Assembly (NCBI GenBank): GCA_024641335.1
Contig: JAHEDG010000012.1
Coordinates: 1 to 64,000, forward strand
Direction of reading: 5' to 3'
Source of the DNA: Candidatus Zixiibacteriota bacterium
GTDB taxonomy: Bacteria > Zixibacteria > MSB-5A5 > UBA10806
Length of the DNA: 64,000 bases
A program made the translations under genes and the position numbers. Numbering within the stretch: position 1 is the first letter of the stretch; each line of letters begins with the position of its first letter. The notes beneath the pieces are model-generated. The model was given only the letters and a program-made list of their open reading frames with translations. It searched no databases and had not been told where the DNA came from. Positions 26,816 through 35,383 of the stretch are shown here, one piece after another.

Positions 26816-28069
26816 TTATCCGTTATCTTGGTATTTTTTCAAAACCAGCGAAATATTATGCCCTCCGAATCCGAAGGAATTGGAGATGGCGCAATTAATC
26901 TCGGCTTTCCTGGCTTTATTGGGTACATAATCGAGATCACATTCGGGATCCGGGGTGTCGAGGTTGATGGTGGGATGCAGCATTCCATTGTTCATCTGCA
27001 GAATTGTGGCGGCGAGTTCGGCCGAACCGGCAGCTCCGAGCAGATGCCCGATCATCGATTTTGTGGAATTTATCGGTACATTATAGGCATGTTTGCCGAA
27101 AGCGGTCTTAATGGCAGTCGTTTCGGCTATATCTCCGAGACCGGTAGCAGTACCGTGGGCGTTGATATAATCAACATCTTCGGGCGATATTCCAGCGTCA
27201 TCGAGAGCGGCTTTCATGCTTCTGGCGGCCCCGTTGCCATCGGGCGCTGGAGCTGTAATATGGTAAGCGTCGCCCGAAAGCCCCATACCGATTATCTCGG
27301 CATAGATTTTGGCGTTTCTGGATTTGGCGTGTTGGAGTTCTTCGGCAACAAAGACGGCGGAGCCTTCGCCCATAACGAAGCCATCGCGATCATTATCGAA
27401 GGGGCGGCAGGCTTTTTCAGGTTGATCATTTCTGGACGACAGAGCCTTGGCCGAACAGAATCCCGCCAATGATGTGATAGTGATGGAGGCTTCGGTTCCT
27501 CCTGTAAGCATCATATCGGCCGAGCCTCTCTGAATTAGCGAGTAAGCGTCGGCAATGGCGTTGCTGGAGGAGGCGCAGGCCGAAACGGTGGCGAAATTCG
27601 GCCCCCTGAATCCGAATTGGATACTGACCAAGCCTGCGGCCATATCGGCGATCATCATGGGGATGAAGAAAGGAGAGACTTTCAAGGGGCTGTTTCCGAT
27701 GATAATGGAATGCTGTTTTTCGAAAGTCTCCAGCCCGCCCACGCCCGAGCCCAGCACGACCCCGGCCCTGTCCAGGTTGATCGAGGCCAGATCGATATTG
27801 GAATCCTCGACAGCTCCCGCGGCAGCGTGGATAGCATATTGCTGGGAGAGATCCATCCGTTTAGCGGATTTTTTATCGATGTACTTCAGGGGGTCAAAAT
27901 CTCTAACCTGTGCCGCGATCCTGGTGGGCAATTCGGAAACATCGAGCCTATCGATGAGAGAGACTCCGGAATTGCCGGAGATCAGGTTATTCCAGAATTC
28001 TTCTATGGTGTTTCCGATAGGGGTAATAAGCCCAATACCGGTAATAACTACTCGTCGAGACACAGGCAA
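26816..28069 (-). CDS. fabF: 3-oxoacyl-ACP synthase II
   Basis: 417 residues. A condensing enzyme elongating fatty acids with malonyl-ACP. The Cys-His-His triad is seen in SACASSSNAI, NAHGTATGLGD and MIGHLLGAAGS. The start is TTG at 28069, with AAGGAG 8 nt upstream; a GTG two codons later is also possible. It follows acpP by 5 bases. Confidence 0.97.
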   Translation of the reverse strand: MPVSRRVVITGIGLITPIGNTIEEFWNNLISGNSGVSLIDRLDVSELPTRIAAQVRDFDPLKYIDKKSAKRMDLSQQYAIHAAAGAVEDSNIDLASINLDRAGVVLGSGVGGLETFEKQHSIIIGNSPLKVSPFFIPMMIADMAAGLVSIQFGFRGPNFATVSACASSSNAIADAYSLIQRGSADMMLTGGTEASITITSLAGFCSAKALSSRNDQPEKACRPFDNDRDGFVMGEGSAVFVAEELQHAKSRNAKIYAEIIGMGLSGDAYHITAPAPDGNGAARSMKAALDDAGISPEDVDYINAHGTATGLGDIAETTAIKTAFGKHAYNVPINSTKSMIGHLLGAAGSAELAATILQMNNGMLHPTINLDTPDPECDLDYVPNKARKAEINCAISNSFGFGGHNISLVLKKYQDNG

Positions 28070-28074
28070 TATCC

Positions 28075-28320
28075 TTACTCCTTCTTATCAGCGTGCGCGT
28101 TGATATAGTTAATAGCTTCGCCGACAGTGGTTATTTTGGAAGCTTCATCCTCGGGAATTGTGCAGTCGAATTCTTCTTCGAGCGCCAGGATCAATTCTAC
28201 CTGGTCGAGAGAATCGGCATCCAGATCATCAACGAAAGAAGCATCAGGGACAACTTTCTCGGTATCCACGCCCAGATTCTCGGCGATGATCTCTTTTACT
28301 CTTTCCTCAATTGACGCCAT
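28075..28320 (-). CDS. acpP: Acyl carrier protein
   Basis: 81 residues from the ATG at 28320, preceded by AGGAGGTAGCA; a longer upstream reading has no support. A small acidic carrier that holds growing acyl chains on a phosphopantetheine arm. The attachment serine is in [13 protein letters not shown]. Set between fabG and fabF. Confidence 0.97.
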   Translation of the reverse strand: MASIEERVKEIIAENLGVDTEKVVPDASFVDDLDADSLDQVELILALEEEFDCTIPEDEASKITTVGEAINYINAHADKKE

Positions 28321-28383
28321 TGCTACCTCCTGAATGTTAACGATTAGTTTATTTTCTTTGACATTATTATCATCACCCAAATA

Positions 28384-29124
28384 TTACATTACCATTCCGC
28401 CGTCGCAATGAATTACCTGGCCGGTTACATATTCAGCTAAATCCGAAGCCAGGAATGAAACAACTCCGGCAACATCGACTGGTGTTCCGGGTCTTTTAAG
28501 CGGGATAACGGTCAGGAAAGCTTCCCTGGCGGCCTGCGGGAGTTTTTCGGTCATTTCGGTTTGAATGAACCCGGGCGCGACAGCGTTAACAGTGATATTT
28601 CTTCCGGCCAGTTCCTTAGCCGAGGTTTTAGTCAAACCGATCAGACCGGCTTTCGAAGCCGAGTAGTTGGCTTGTCCGGCATTGCCCATAACACCGACCA
28701 CCGAGGAGATATTGATAATCCTGCCCCAGCGATTTTTCATCATGATTCTGGAGGCGGCTTTGGTGCAGAGAAAAGAGCCTTTCAGATTGATATTCATCAC
28801 CAGATCCCAATCCTGCTCGCTCAATCGGAGAAGGAAATTATCCCTGGTAATACCGGCATTATTAACCAGCACGTCCACCCGGCCGAAACGATCGACGGCG
28901 GAGTTAAGCATCGAATCGACATCCTCCGGCTTGGAAACGTCGCCGGCAACAGCCATAGTTTCGATTCCACCCGCGGCAAGTTTGGCCGCCGAATCCTGGG
29001 CCACGCTCGAGAGGATATCAGCGATGATTATGGAATGACCGTCATTAGCCAATTTTTCGGCTATGGCATAGCCGATACCCCTGGCTCCGCCGGTTACCAT
29101 CGCGACTCTTTTTTCCTGGCTCAT
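28384..29124 (-). CDS. fabG: 3-oxoacyl-ACP reductase
   Basis: 246 residues. The NADPH-dependent short-chain dehydrogenase of fatty acid synthesis. Cofactor loop TGGARGIGYAIAEKL, NNAGITRDNFLLRL, catalytic Ser and YSASKAG are visible. It overlaps fabD by 4 bases. Confidence 0.97.
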   Translation of the reverse strand: MSQEKRVAMVTGGARGIGYAIAEKLANDGHSIIIADILSSVAQDSAAKLAAGGIETMAVAGDVSKPEDVDSMLNSAVDRFGRVDVLVNNAGITRDNFLLRLSEQDWDLVMNINLKGSFLCTKAASRIMMKNRWGRIINISSVVGVMGNAGQANYSASKAGLIGLTKTSAKELAGRNITVNAVAPGFIQTEMTEKLPQAAREAFLTVIPLKRPGTPVDVAGVVSFLASDLAEYVTGQVIHCDGGMVM

Positions 29125-30071
29125 ACCGACCCAACTTTCGCGTTATTATTCAGGAATTGATCCAGACTTTCCAGGTTATCGATCCCTATTATTTCTATAT
29201 CAGGATCGTCCAGCGAACGTTTTACCAGGCCCTGAAGGACTTTTCCCGGTCCGACCTCAACGAATTTGCGGACGCCGTCTCTGTACATATTCCTGATTGT
29301 CGGATACCAGAGAACCGGGCTGGAAATCTGTTTGGCCAGAGCTGATTTGAACCGGTCCTCATCCGAAAGCGGTTCGGCTTCGACATTGGAGTAGACGGGG
29401 AAATTGAATTTGGTAAAGTTCATTTGGTTTAAGATAAACTCCTTCATCAAATCGGACGACTTTTCCATAAGCGGGGAATGATAAGCTCCGCCCACCGGAA
29501 TTGGCAAGGCTCTTTTCGCGCCGGCTTCTTTCAATTTATCGCAGGCCAGCAGAACCGCGGCAGATTCGCCCGCGATGACAACCTGGCCGGGCGAATTATA
29601 ATTGGCGGGCACGACGATCCCGGAGAGGTCCTTCAGAGCGGCGACGACATCATCGAATTCCAGTCCGATAACGGCGGCCATAGTCCCCGGATTTTGATCG
29701 CAATCATTTTGCATGGATCGGCTTCTGATGGCAATAGCCTGGATACCGTCCTCGAAGCTGACCGCTCCGGCCGATACCAGAGCTGAGTACTCGCCGAGAG
29801 AATGACCGGCGGCGGTTTCAGGTATCACTCCGTTTTCTCTTAGAACCATATCCAGAGCGCAGGAATGAACAAAGACAGCCGGCTGGGTAAAAGCGGTCTG
29901 CCTGAGTTTTTCCTCCGGACCATTAAAACAGACATCGGCCAGATCGTACCGGAGTTTTTCGGAGGCCAGTTCGAACATCTCTTTTGCCGAGTCGAATTCT
30001 TCGAATAAATCTCTGGCCATTCCAACATATTGAGAGGCCTGGCCGGGAAAGACAAAGGTTGTTTTTTTCAT
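29121..30071 (-). CDS. fabD: Malonyl-CoA:ACP transacylase
   Basis: 316 residues. It moves malonyl from CoA to ACP. Motifs FVFPGQASQYVGM, the nucleophile GHSLGEYSALVSAGA and the catalytic-His region GGAYHSPLM. It starts one base after the fabH stop. Confidence 0.97.
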   Translation of the reverse strand: MKKTTFVFPGQASQYVGMARDLFEEFDSAKEMFELASEKLRYDLADVCFNGPEEKLRQTAFTQPAVFVHSCALDMVLRENGVIPETAAGHSLGEYSALVSAGAVSFEDGIQAIAIRSRSMQNDCDQNPGTMAAVIGLEFDDVVAALKDLSGIVVPANYNSPGQVVIAGESAAVLLACDKLKEAGAKRALPIPVGGAYHSPLMEKSSDLMKEFILNQMNFTKFNFPVYSNVEAEPLSDEDRFKSALAKQISSPVLWYPTIRNMYRDGVRKFVEVGPGKVLQGLVKRSLDDPDIEIIGIDNLESLDQFLNNNAKVGSV

Positions 30072-30072
30072 T

Positions 30073-31059
30073 TCACCACTCTATCAGCGCCGATCCCCAA
30101 GTAAATCCGGCTCCGAAAGCCACAAGCATGACATTATCGCCGGGCTTAATCAGACCGTTTCGGTTGGCCTCATCAAGAGCTATGGGGATGGAGGCGGCGG
30201 AAGTATTTCCATATTTTTGAATGTTGACGAATACCCTATCCATAGGCAGTTTGATTCTCCTGGCGGTAGCTTCTATTATCCTGATATTGGCCTGATGAGG
30301 AATCATCAGGCTGATATTGTTCGAATCGATTCCGGTTTTCTCAATCAGCTTAGTGGCTGCCTCACCCATCGCCTTGACAGCCGATTTGAACACATCGGGT
30401 CCTTCCATTTGAATATACCTGGCTCCATTGCCAACGATCTCTGGTGTAATTGGCTGCCTGCCTCCGCCGGCAGGGACCTGTAACAGATGCGCCAGGGATC
30501 CATCGGCTTTGATATACGTATCCAGAATTCCTCCGGGTTGATCCGCCGCTGTTACGATAGCGGCGCCGGCTCCGTCGCCAAACAGGACGCAGGTATTTCT
30601 GTCCTTCCAGTTGACTATTCTGGAGAGAGTCTCCACTCCGATAACCAGTATTTTGTCATGCTGTCCGGTCATTATCAGAGCGCGGGCAAAGGATAACCCG
30701 TAGATAAATCCGGAGCAGGCGGCGACGATATCGACGACGGCCGCGTTGACCGCGCCGAGCTTATCCTGAAGGATACATGCGGTGGAAGGCAAAGGGGCGT
30801 CGGGGGTAACCGTGGCCAGGATAATCAAGTCGATTTCTCCAGCCGTAATTCCCGCCATCTCCATCGCCTTCAGAGAGGCTTGATAAGCGTAGTCGGAGGC
30901 GGCCATACCGTCAGGAGCTATTCGCCTTTCTTTAATTCCGGTTCTGGAGGTGATCCAATCGTCGGTCGTATCGACCATTTTTTCCAGATCGGCGTTGGTC
31001 AAGATATTATCCGGCGCGGCCGAGCCGGTTCCTGTAATTCGGGCATATTTCTTTTTCAT
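30073..31059 (-). CDS. fabH: 3-oxoacyl-ACP synthase III
   Basis: 328 residues. It starts fatty acid chains from acyl-CoA and malonyl-ACP. The Cys is in DIVAACSGFIYGL, His in MIPHQANIRII and Asn in KYGNTSAASIPIAL. It overlaps plsX by 4 bases. Confidence 0.97.
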   Translation of the reverse strand: MKKKYARITGTGSAAPDNILTNADLEKMVDTTDDWITSRTGIKERRIAPDGMAASDYAYQASLKAMEMAGITAGEIDLIILATVTPDAPLPSTACILQDKLGAVNAAVVDIVAACSGFIYGLSFARALIMTGQHDKILVIGVETLSRIVNWKDRNTCVLFGDGAGAAIVTAADQPGGILDTYIKADGSLAHLLQVPAGGGRQPITPEIVGNGARYIQMEGPDVFKSAVKAMGEAATKLIEKTGIDSNNISLMIPHQANIRIIEATARRIKLPMDRVFVNIQKYGNTSAASIPIALDEANRNGLIKPGDNVMLVAFGAGFTWGSALIEW

Positions 31060-32108
31060 GATTGTTTGACTTTCAAATCGGAGGCGATAAATGACCCGCT
31101 GGCGGCGATTCTGTTTTCTATTTGATCGTTTAAATTCTTTTCTATCATTGTCTTAGCCATCCTGACAGCATTTTTAAAAGCTTTGGGAGATGAGCCTCCG
31201 TGGCAGATTATGGAGACGCCGTTAATACCCAAAAGCGGGGCTCCCCCGTATTCGGCGTAATCCAGGTTTTTTTTCAGGTCTTTGAAAGCCGGTTTGAGGA
31301 GCAGGGCGCCTATCTTGGCGAAAATATTGGAGCGTACCCTTCTTCTGACCAGTTCTCCGAGAAAGCTTTCGATCGATTCGGCAAATTTCAGAATGATATT
31401 GCCTACGAAACCGTCACAAACAACAACATCCACCTTGCCCTTAAGAATATCCCGTCCTTCGATATTGCCGGAGAAATTTAGGTCGGCGGTGGAAATAAGC
31501 TTGTGTGAGGCTATAGTGAGTTCGTTGCCTTTGGATTTTTCCTCCCCGATAGACAAGAGGCCTACGCGGGGATTATCATTGGAGAACATTTGGGAGAAAT
31601 AGAGCGCTCCCATGAGGGCGAACTGATAGAGATTGATGGCTTTGCAATCGGAGTTCGCTCCGACATCGAGAACAATGGCCGATCCTTTTTCTGTGGGGAA
31701 GAACGAGCCGATAGCCGGCCTGTTGACTCCTTTGAGCCTGCCGAGTGTCAGAAGGGAGGCAGCCATGACCGCGCCGGTATTGCCGGCCGAAATAAAACCG
31801 TCGGCTTTGCCTTCTTTATGGAGCTGGAGACCTACGACGATGGAGGAGTTCGGTTTTTTTCGAACAGATTCGGCCGGCTCGTCGCCCATACCGATAACCT
31901 CATCGCAATGAACTACCTCGATCGGGAGTTTCTCGGCGCCCAGGGTTTGCAGTTCGAGAGCTATTTTTCCGGCTTGTCCGACCAGAATCAGCTCGATAAA
32001 ATCGCCGTAGCATTTTTCGGCCAGCACAGCGCCCGCTACAACGGATTGGGGGGCGTGATCTCCCCCCATAGCGTCTATGGCTATTCTGATTTTTTTCGTC
32101 TGGGGCAT
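31056..32108 (-). CDS. plsX: Phosphate acyltransferase PlsX
   Basis: 350 residues. It makes acyl-phosphate from acyl-ACP for phospholipid synthesis. Seen: IRIAIDAMGGDHAPQSVV, KPNSSIVVGLQLHKEGKADGFISAGNTGAVMA, SVRKKPNSS and VCDGFVGNIILKFAE. Its ATG overlaps the rpmF stop (TAATG), giving the standard rpmF-plsX-fabH order. Confidence 0.97.
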   Translation of the reverse strand: MPQTKKIRIAIDAMGGDHAPQSVVAGAVLAEKCYGDFIELILVGQAGKIALELQTLGAEKLPIEVVHCDEVIGMGDEPAESVRKKPNSSIVVGLQLHKEGKADGFISAGNTGAVMAASLLTLGRLKGVNRPAIGSFFPTEKGSAIVLDVGANSDCKAINLYQFALMGALYFSQMFSNDNPRVGLLSIGEEKSKGNELTIASHKLISTADLNFSGNIEGRDILKGKVDVVVCDGFVGNIILKFAESIESFLGELVRRRVRSNIFAKIGALLLKPAFKDLKKNLDYAEYGGAPLLGINGVSIICHGGSSPKAFKNAVRMAKTMIEKNLNDQIENRIAASGSFIASDLKVKQS

Positions 32109-32293
32109 TATTCCGTTTCGGTTACGGCAACAACTTCCCGACCTTTATACCAGCCGCAATGAGGGCATATCTGATGCGAGAGCTTGGGCTCATGACAATG
32201 CGAGCATTCCGCCAGATTCGGTTTATCGAGTTTCCAGTGAGTACGTCTTTTCGCGCCTCTGGTGTGCGAATGTCTTCTTTTAGGTAACGGCAT
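32108..32293 (-). CDS. rpmF: 50S ribosomal protein L32
   Basis: 61 residues from the ATG at 32293 (MPLPKRRHSHTRGAKRRTHW). The four-cysteine zinc site CSHCHEPKLSHQICPHCGWY is complete, so this is the zinc-binding (C+) form. Longer in-frame upstream codons do not belong to the family. Confidence 0.97.
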   Translation of the reverse strand: MPLPKRRHSHTRGAKRRTHWKLDKPNLAECSHCHEPKLSHQICPHCGWYKGREVVAVTETE

Positions 32294-32361
32294 AACAATC
32301 CTCAATTCGAAAAAAATTACGACCGGCAGAACCGCCGGATACTCCACGAATTTCCAAAAAA

Positions 32362-32871
32362 TTAATCTTCAAACAGCTGACGCAACGAATCCCATCTTTC
32401 GTCGGTTTTATCCGGAGCACAATCGCATTCGCTCTCGTTCAAATTAACGCCGCACATGGAGCAAAGCCCGCGGCAGGATTCAGAACAAAGGGCTTTTAGC
32501 GGGAGTTCCAGGATAATGACTTCCCTGACCCTCATCGAAAGGTCGTATTCCTGCGTGGTCTTCGGCAGGACCACGAAATCGTCATCGCCGGTTTCGTGTT
32601 TGCTGTTGTCATCCAGCAGCTGCACGACAAACTGCAGCTTTGAGCTAACCGGCTGCCGGAATTGTTCCAGGCATCTCGAGCACTCCATTTCCACTACGGT
32701 CGATGTGAATCCCTGAAAGATAATTTCGTCACCCGATTTGCTTACCGACAATTCGACCTCTATCGGTTCGGGGAAATCGAAGCCATCCGCCATGAGATCC
32801 AAGTCGTCCGCCGACGCCGAGTAACTTAACTCGACTCCTCCAGGTGTAACCTGCCGGAAATCGACCTTCAT
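32362..32871 (-). CDS. DUF177 (YceD-like) protein
   Basis: 169 residues. DUF177 proteins precede rpmF in most bacteria and help rRNA/ribosome maturation. The conserved block MECSRCLEQFRQPVSSKLQF and the C-terminal CSESCRGLCSMCGVNLNESECDC carry the family's cysteines. No Shine-Dalgarno is visible. Its promoter lies so close that the message should be nearly leaderless. It heads the fab operon. Confidence 0.9.
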   Translation of the reverse strand: MKVDFRQVTPGGVELSYSASADDLDLMADGFDFPEPIEVELSVSKSGDEIIFQGFTSTVVEMECSRCLEQFRQPVSSKLQFVVQLLDDNSKHETGDDDFVVLPKTTQEYDLSMRVREVIILELPLKALCSESCRGLCSMCGVNLNESECDCAPDKTDERWDSLRQLFED

Positions 32872-32880
32872 AAAGGCGCA

Positions 32881-32909
32881 AATTAATAGCGTTTAACCCA
32901 AAGTGTCAA
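32881..32909 (-). promoter_or_regulatory. Near-leaderless promoter of the DUF177-rpmF-fab operon
   Basis: TTGACA at 32904-32909, 17-nt spacer, TTAATT at 32881-32886 (or TAATTT one base on), then only 8-9 nt to the ATG at 32871. Confidence 0.55.
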
Positions 32910-33046
32910 GGCAATTTTAACCCGGCGGGGATTCCCGGAAACGCCGGCGGATCCGGGAAGCGGCCGAATCGGGCATTAAAACGGCGATATTTCGGGAGCC
33001 GGGTATGTCTTCCTGATATAATCGGGGGAATCGGCTTTTATTGCCG

Positions 33047-33075
33047 TTGATTTTTAGAATAATTTTCTTTATATA
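33047..33075 (+). promoter_or_regulatory. Promoter of asnS
   Basis: TTGATT at 33047-33052, 17-nt spacer, TATATA at 33070-33075, facing away from the fab operon promoter. The leader is about 20 nt and contains the GGGAG binding site. Confidence 0.5.
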
Positions 33076-33102
33076 CCGGTTCATAATGAATGGGAGATAA
33101 TT

Positions 33103-34491
33103 TTGGATTATTTCAAACGCTCGAAAATAGCATCGATACTGAAAAACCCGGAAAAGTCTGATAGCGTTATTGTAATGGGCTGGGTAAGAACCCGGCGTGA
33201 TTCGCAGAATTTGACATTTCTGGAGATCAACGACGGCAGCTCTCTGGCCAACCTTCAGATAGTAATCGAAAAACTGGAAAGATTTAAGGAACTGGAGAAT
33301 ATCAAACTGGGCGCGGCGGCGAGGATTGTCGGCAAGCTGGTTCCTGTTCCGGAGCGAAAGCATAAGATAGAACTGCATCCGGACGAACTTTTGCTTGTGG
33401 GAGACTGTCCGGCAGATTATCCGCTGCAAAAAAAGAGGCATTCGTTCGAATACCTGCGCGAGATCGCCCATCTGCGTCCCCGGACCAACACGTTCGGGGC
33501 TGTCAACCGTTTCCGAAGCAGGATCGCCTACGCTATTCATAAGTTTTTCCAGGAGCGGGGATTCTACTATATCCACTCCCCTATGATCACCGCCACGGAC
33601 GCCGAGGGGGCGGGAGAGCAATTCTGGGTAACCACGTTCGATCTGGACAAGATCCCCATGAAGGACGGCGAAGTCGATTACGATCAGGATTTCTTCGGGC
33701 AGCAGGCGTTTCTGACCGTATCAGGGCAGTTGGAGGCCGAGATCATGGCCACGTCGTTGGGCGACGTTTACACGTTCGGGCCGACATTCCGGGCCGAGAA
33801 ATCGAACACGTCGCGGCACCTCTCGGAATTCTGGATGATCGAGCCGGAGATGGCCTTCTGCGACCTGGCCGAGGATATGCGTCTGGCCGGCGAGTTCCTG
33901 ATGTACCTCTTCCAATACGCTTTGGATAATTGCCAGGAGGAGATGGAGTTTTTCAACGCCTGGGTCGAGAAAAACCGGATCGCCACGTTGGAGTCGCTGT
34001 TGAAATCGAAATTCGAGATTATCACCTACACCGAGGCGGTGGCGATTCTCAAGAAAGCCAAAAAGACGTTTGAATTCCCGGTTGACTGGGGAGTCAGTCT
34101 GCAGGCCGAGCATGAAAGATACCTCTGTGAGGAGCATTTCAAGGCACCGGTCATGGTGCATGATTATCCCCGAGATATCAAGGCGTTCTATATGCGGCTC
34201 AACGACGACGAGAAGACTGTGGCCGCGGTGGACGTGCTGGTCCCGCAGATCGGCGAGATTATCGGCGGCAGTCAGAGGGAGGAGCGGCTCGATATTCTTA
34301 AAAAGCAGGTGGAGTTCTTCGGGGTCAAAGAGGAAAGCATCTGGTGGTATGAAGAGTTGCGCCGTTACGGTACCTGCCCGCATGCCGGGTTCGGATTGGG
34401 GTTCGATCGGGTGCTGATGTACATGTCCGGTATGGCCAATATCCGCGACGTGGTGCCGTTCCCGCGATATCCGAGAAGCGCCAAGTTTTAG
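33103..34491 (+). CDS. asnS: Asparaginyl-tRNA synthetase
   Basis: 462 residues from a TTG start 6 nt after GGGAG. A class II enzyme charging tRNA-Asn. The OB-fold anticodon domain ([20 protein letters not shown]) is followed by the catalytic core: motif 2 [24 protein letters not shown] and motif 3 [21 protein letters not shown], ending [19 protein letters not shown] and the Asn/Asp region favour Asn over Asp specificity. It lies on the plus strand amid minus-strand operons, and its later part uses more GC-ending codons than its neighbours. Confidence 0.95.
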   Translation: MDYFKRSKIASILKNPEKSDSVIVMGWVRTRRDSQNLTFLEINDGSSLANLQIVIEKLERFKELENIKLGAAARIVGKLVPVPERKHKIELHPDELLLVGDCPADYPLQKKRHSFEYLREIAHLRPRTNTFGAVNRFRSRIAYAIHKFFQERGFYYIHSPMITATDAEGAGEQFWVTTFDLDKIPMKDGEVDYDQDFFGQQAFLTVSGQLEAEIMATSLGDVYTFGPTFRAEKSNTSRHLSEFWMIEPEMAFCDLAEDMRLAGEFLMYLFQYALDNCQEEMEFFNAWVEKNRIATLESLLKSKFEIITYTEAVAILKKAKKTFEFPVDWGVSLQAEHERYLCEEHFKAPVMVHDYPRDIKAFYMRLNDDEKTVAAVDVLVPQIGEIIGGSQREERLDILKKQVEFFGVKEESIWWYEELRRYGTCPHAGFGLGFDRVLMYMSGMANIRDVVPFPRYPRSAKF

Positions 34492-34516
34492 GTGTTACAT
34501 CATTGTTTATAACCGC

Positions 34517-34544
34517 GTAGGGGTTTGATTAATCAAACCCCTAC
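34517..34544. repeat. Perfect 28-nt palindrome (copy 1)
   Basis: The 14-nt arm GTAGGGGTTTGATT (34517-34530) is followed at once by its exact reverse complement (34531-34544). It lies 26 bases after asnS. No U-run follows, so it is not a standard terminator. A degenerate copy lies at 35262-35289. Confidence 0.85.
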
Positions 34545-34593
34545 AATCGTATTTTGAGGGCTAAAATCCTCGAATTATATGGAGGCAAGATAG

Positions 34594-35121
34594 ATGGAAA
34601 CAACGGAGAAAATAGTTGAAGCCTATGTGCGATACATCAAGGGATGGTTCACTATCCCCAACATCAAATGCAAGGGACAAATGGAAATCGATCTTCTTGC
34701 CATTGATGCCTCACGGCCAGGGATGATTGAACGATACCATATTGAAAGCGGTGTTTCCATTGCCGGTGGTTTTTCGAAATTGAACAACGAGCCGTATTCA
34801 GATGCCAAATTAAAGTCGAGGGTAAACCAGTCAAAGCAGAGACGGACGCTGGGATATTTTGCTAAGCGAAAGTTTGGGGACCGTGGAGTTAAAGAGAAAT
34901 TGAAATCCATCGGTTTTCTGCCGGGTAAATACAAAAAGGTTATTGTTTCGTGGGGATGGGAGGATAATGTTCCAGTCGCTGCAAAAAAGGCAGGAATCGA
35001 ACTATGGGATTTCAAAGATAATATCCTAAACGAGATTGCGTACCATACTAGAAAAAACAGCACATATTTCACGGATGATACAATGAGAACCTTACAACTG
35101 ATGACGAAAGCCATTCGGTGA
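34594..35121 (+). CDS. Hypothetical protein, restriction-endonuclease-like (PD-(D/E)XK) fold suspected
   Basis: 175 residues, GGAGG 8 nt before the ATG. The N-terminal part GWFTIPNIKCKGQMEIDLLAID...YHIESGVSI resembles the EIDLL...HxE core of PD-(D/E)XK nuclease-like proteins, though the usual ExK lysine is not evident (ESG here). The middle is basic (KLKSRVNQSKQRRTLGYFAKRKFGDRG). I do not recognise a named family. The gene lies between two copies of a palindromic repeat and its codon use looks more AT-rich than that of asnS, so it may be an acquired gene. Activity is not established. Confidence 0.6.
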   Translation: METTEKIVEAYVRYIKGWFTIPNIKCKGQMEIDLLAIDASRPGMIERYHIESGVSIAGGFSKLNNEPYSDAKLKSRVNQSKQRRTLGYFAKRKFGDRGVKEKLKSIGFLPGKYKKVIVSWGWEDNVPVAAKKAGIELWDFKDNILNEIAYHTRKNSTYFTDDTMRTLQLMTKAIR

Positions 35122-35261
35122 TGCGCAATATCTCTGACTATTCGAGGCGTTGCCACATTAATTCTTCTATATTGTAATAGTTCACGGTGCCGAGGGAACG
35201 GATTTCCGGCAGCAAGCGTTATACTACTTCAAAGCATTCTGTAAAAGCTTTGTCTCACCTT

Positions 35262-35289
35262 GTAGGGATTTGATTATTCAAACCCTTAC
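35262..35289. repeat. Degenerate palindrome (copy 2)
   Basis: Arms GTAGGGATTTGATT and ATTCAAACCCTTAC match as an inverted repeat at 11 of 14 positions and resemble the perfect copy at 34517-34544. The two copies flank the 175-residue nuclease-like gene. The rest of 35122-35383 holds nothing I can name. Confidence 0.7.
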
Positions 35290-35383
35290 AGATATTATCA
35301 TGATTCCTGATTTAGGAGAACTTAGTTAGATTATCGCGTCGTCCCGTCTTCGACGATACTCCTCATAATGACGAAGCAGGCAC

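Noticed and set aside
32917-33621. Minus-strand 234-residue frame overlapping asnS
   Set aside because: It runs opposite the AsnRS core, has no family match, and its start lies inside asnS.
33721-34383. Minus-strand 220-residue frame inside asnS
   Set aside because: It is a shadow of the conserved class II synthetase motifs on the plus strand.
34517-34544. Palindrome as an asnS terminator
   Set aside because: The stem is strong but no U-run follows on the plus strand, and a second copy occurs away from any gene end.
34623-35156. Minus-strand 177-residue frame opposite the nuclease-like gene
   Set aside because: The plus-strand gene has a GGAGG site and a plausible fold; the reverse frame has neither.
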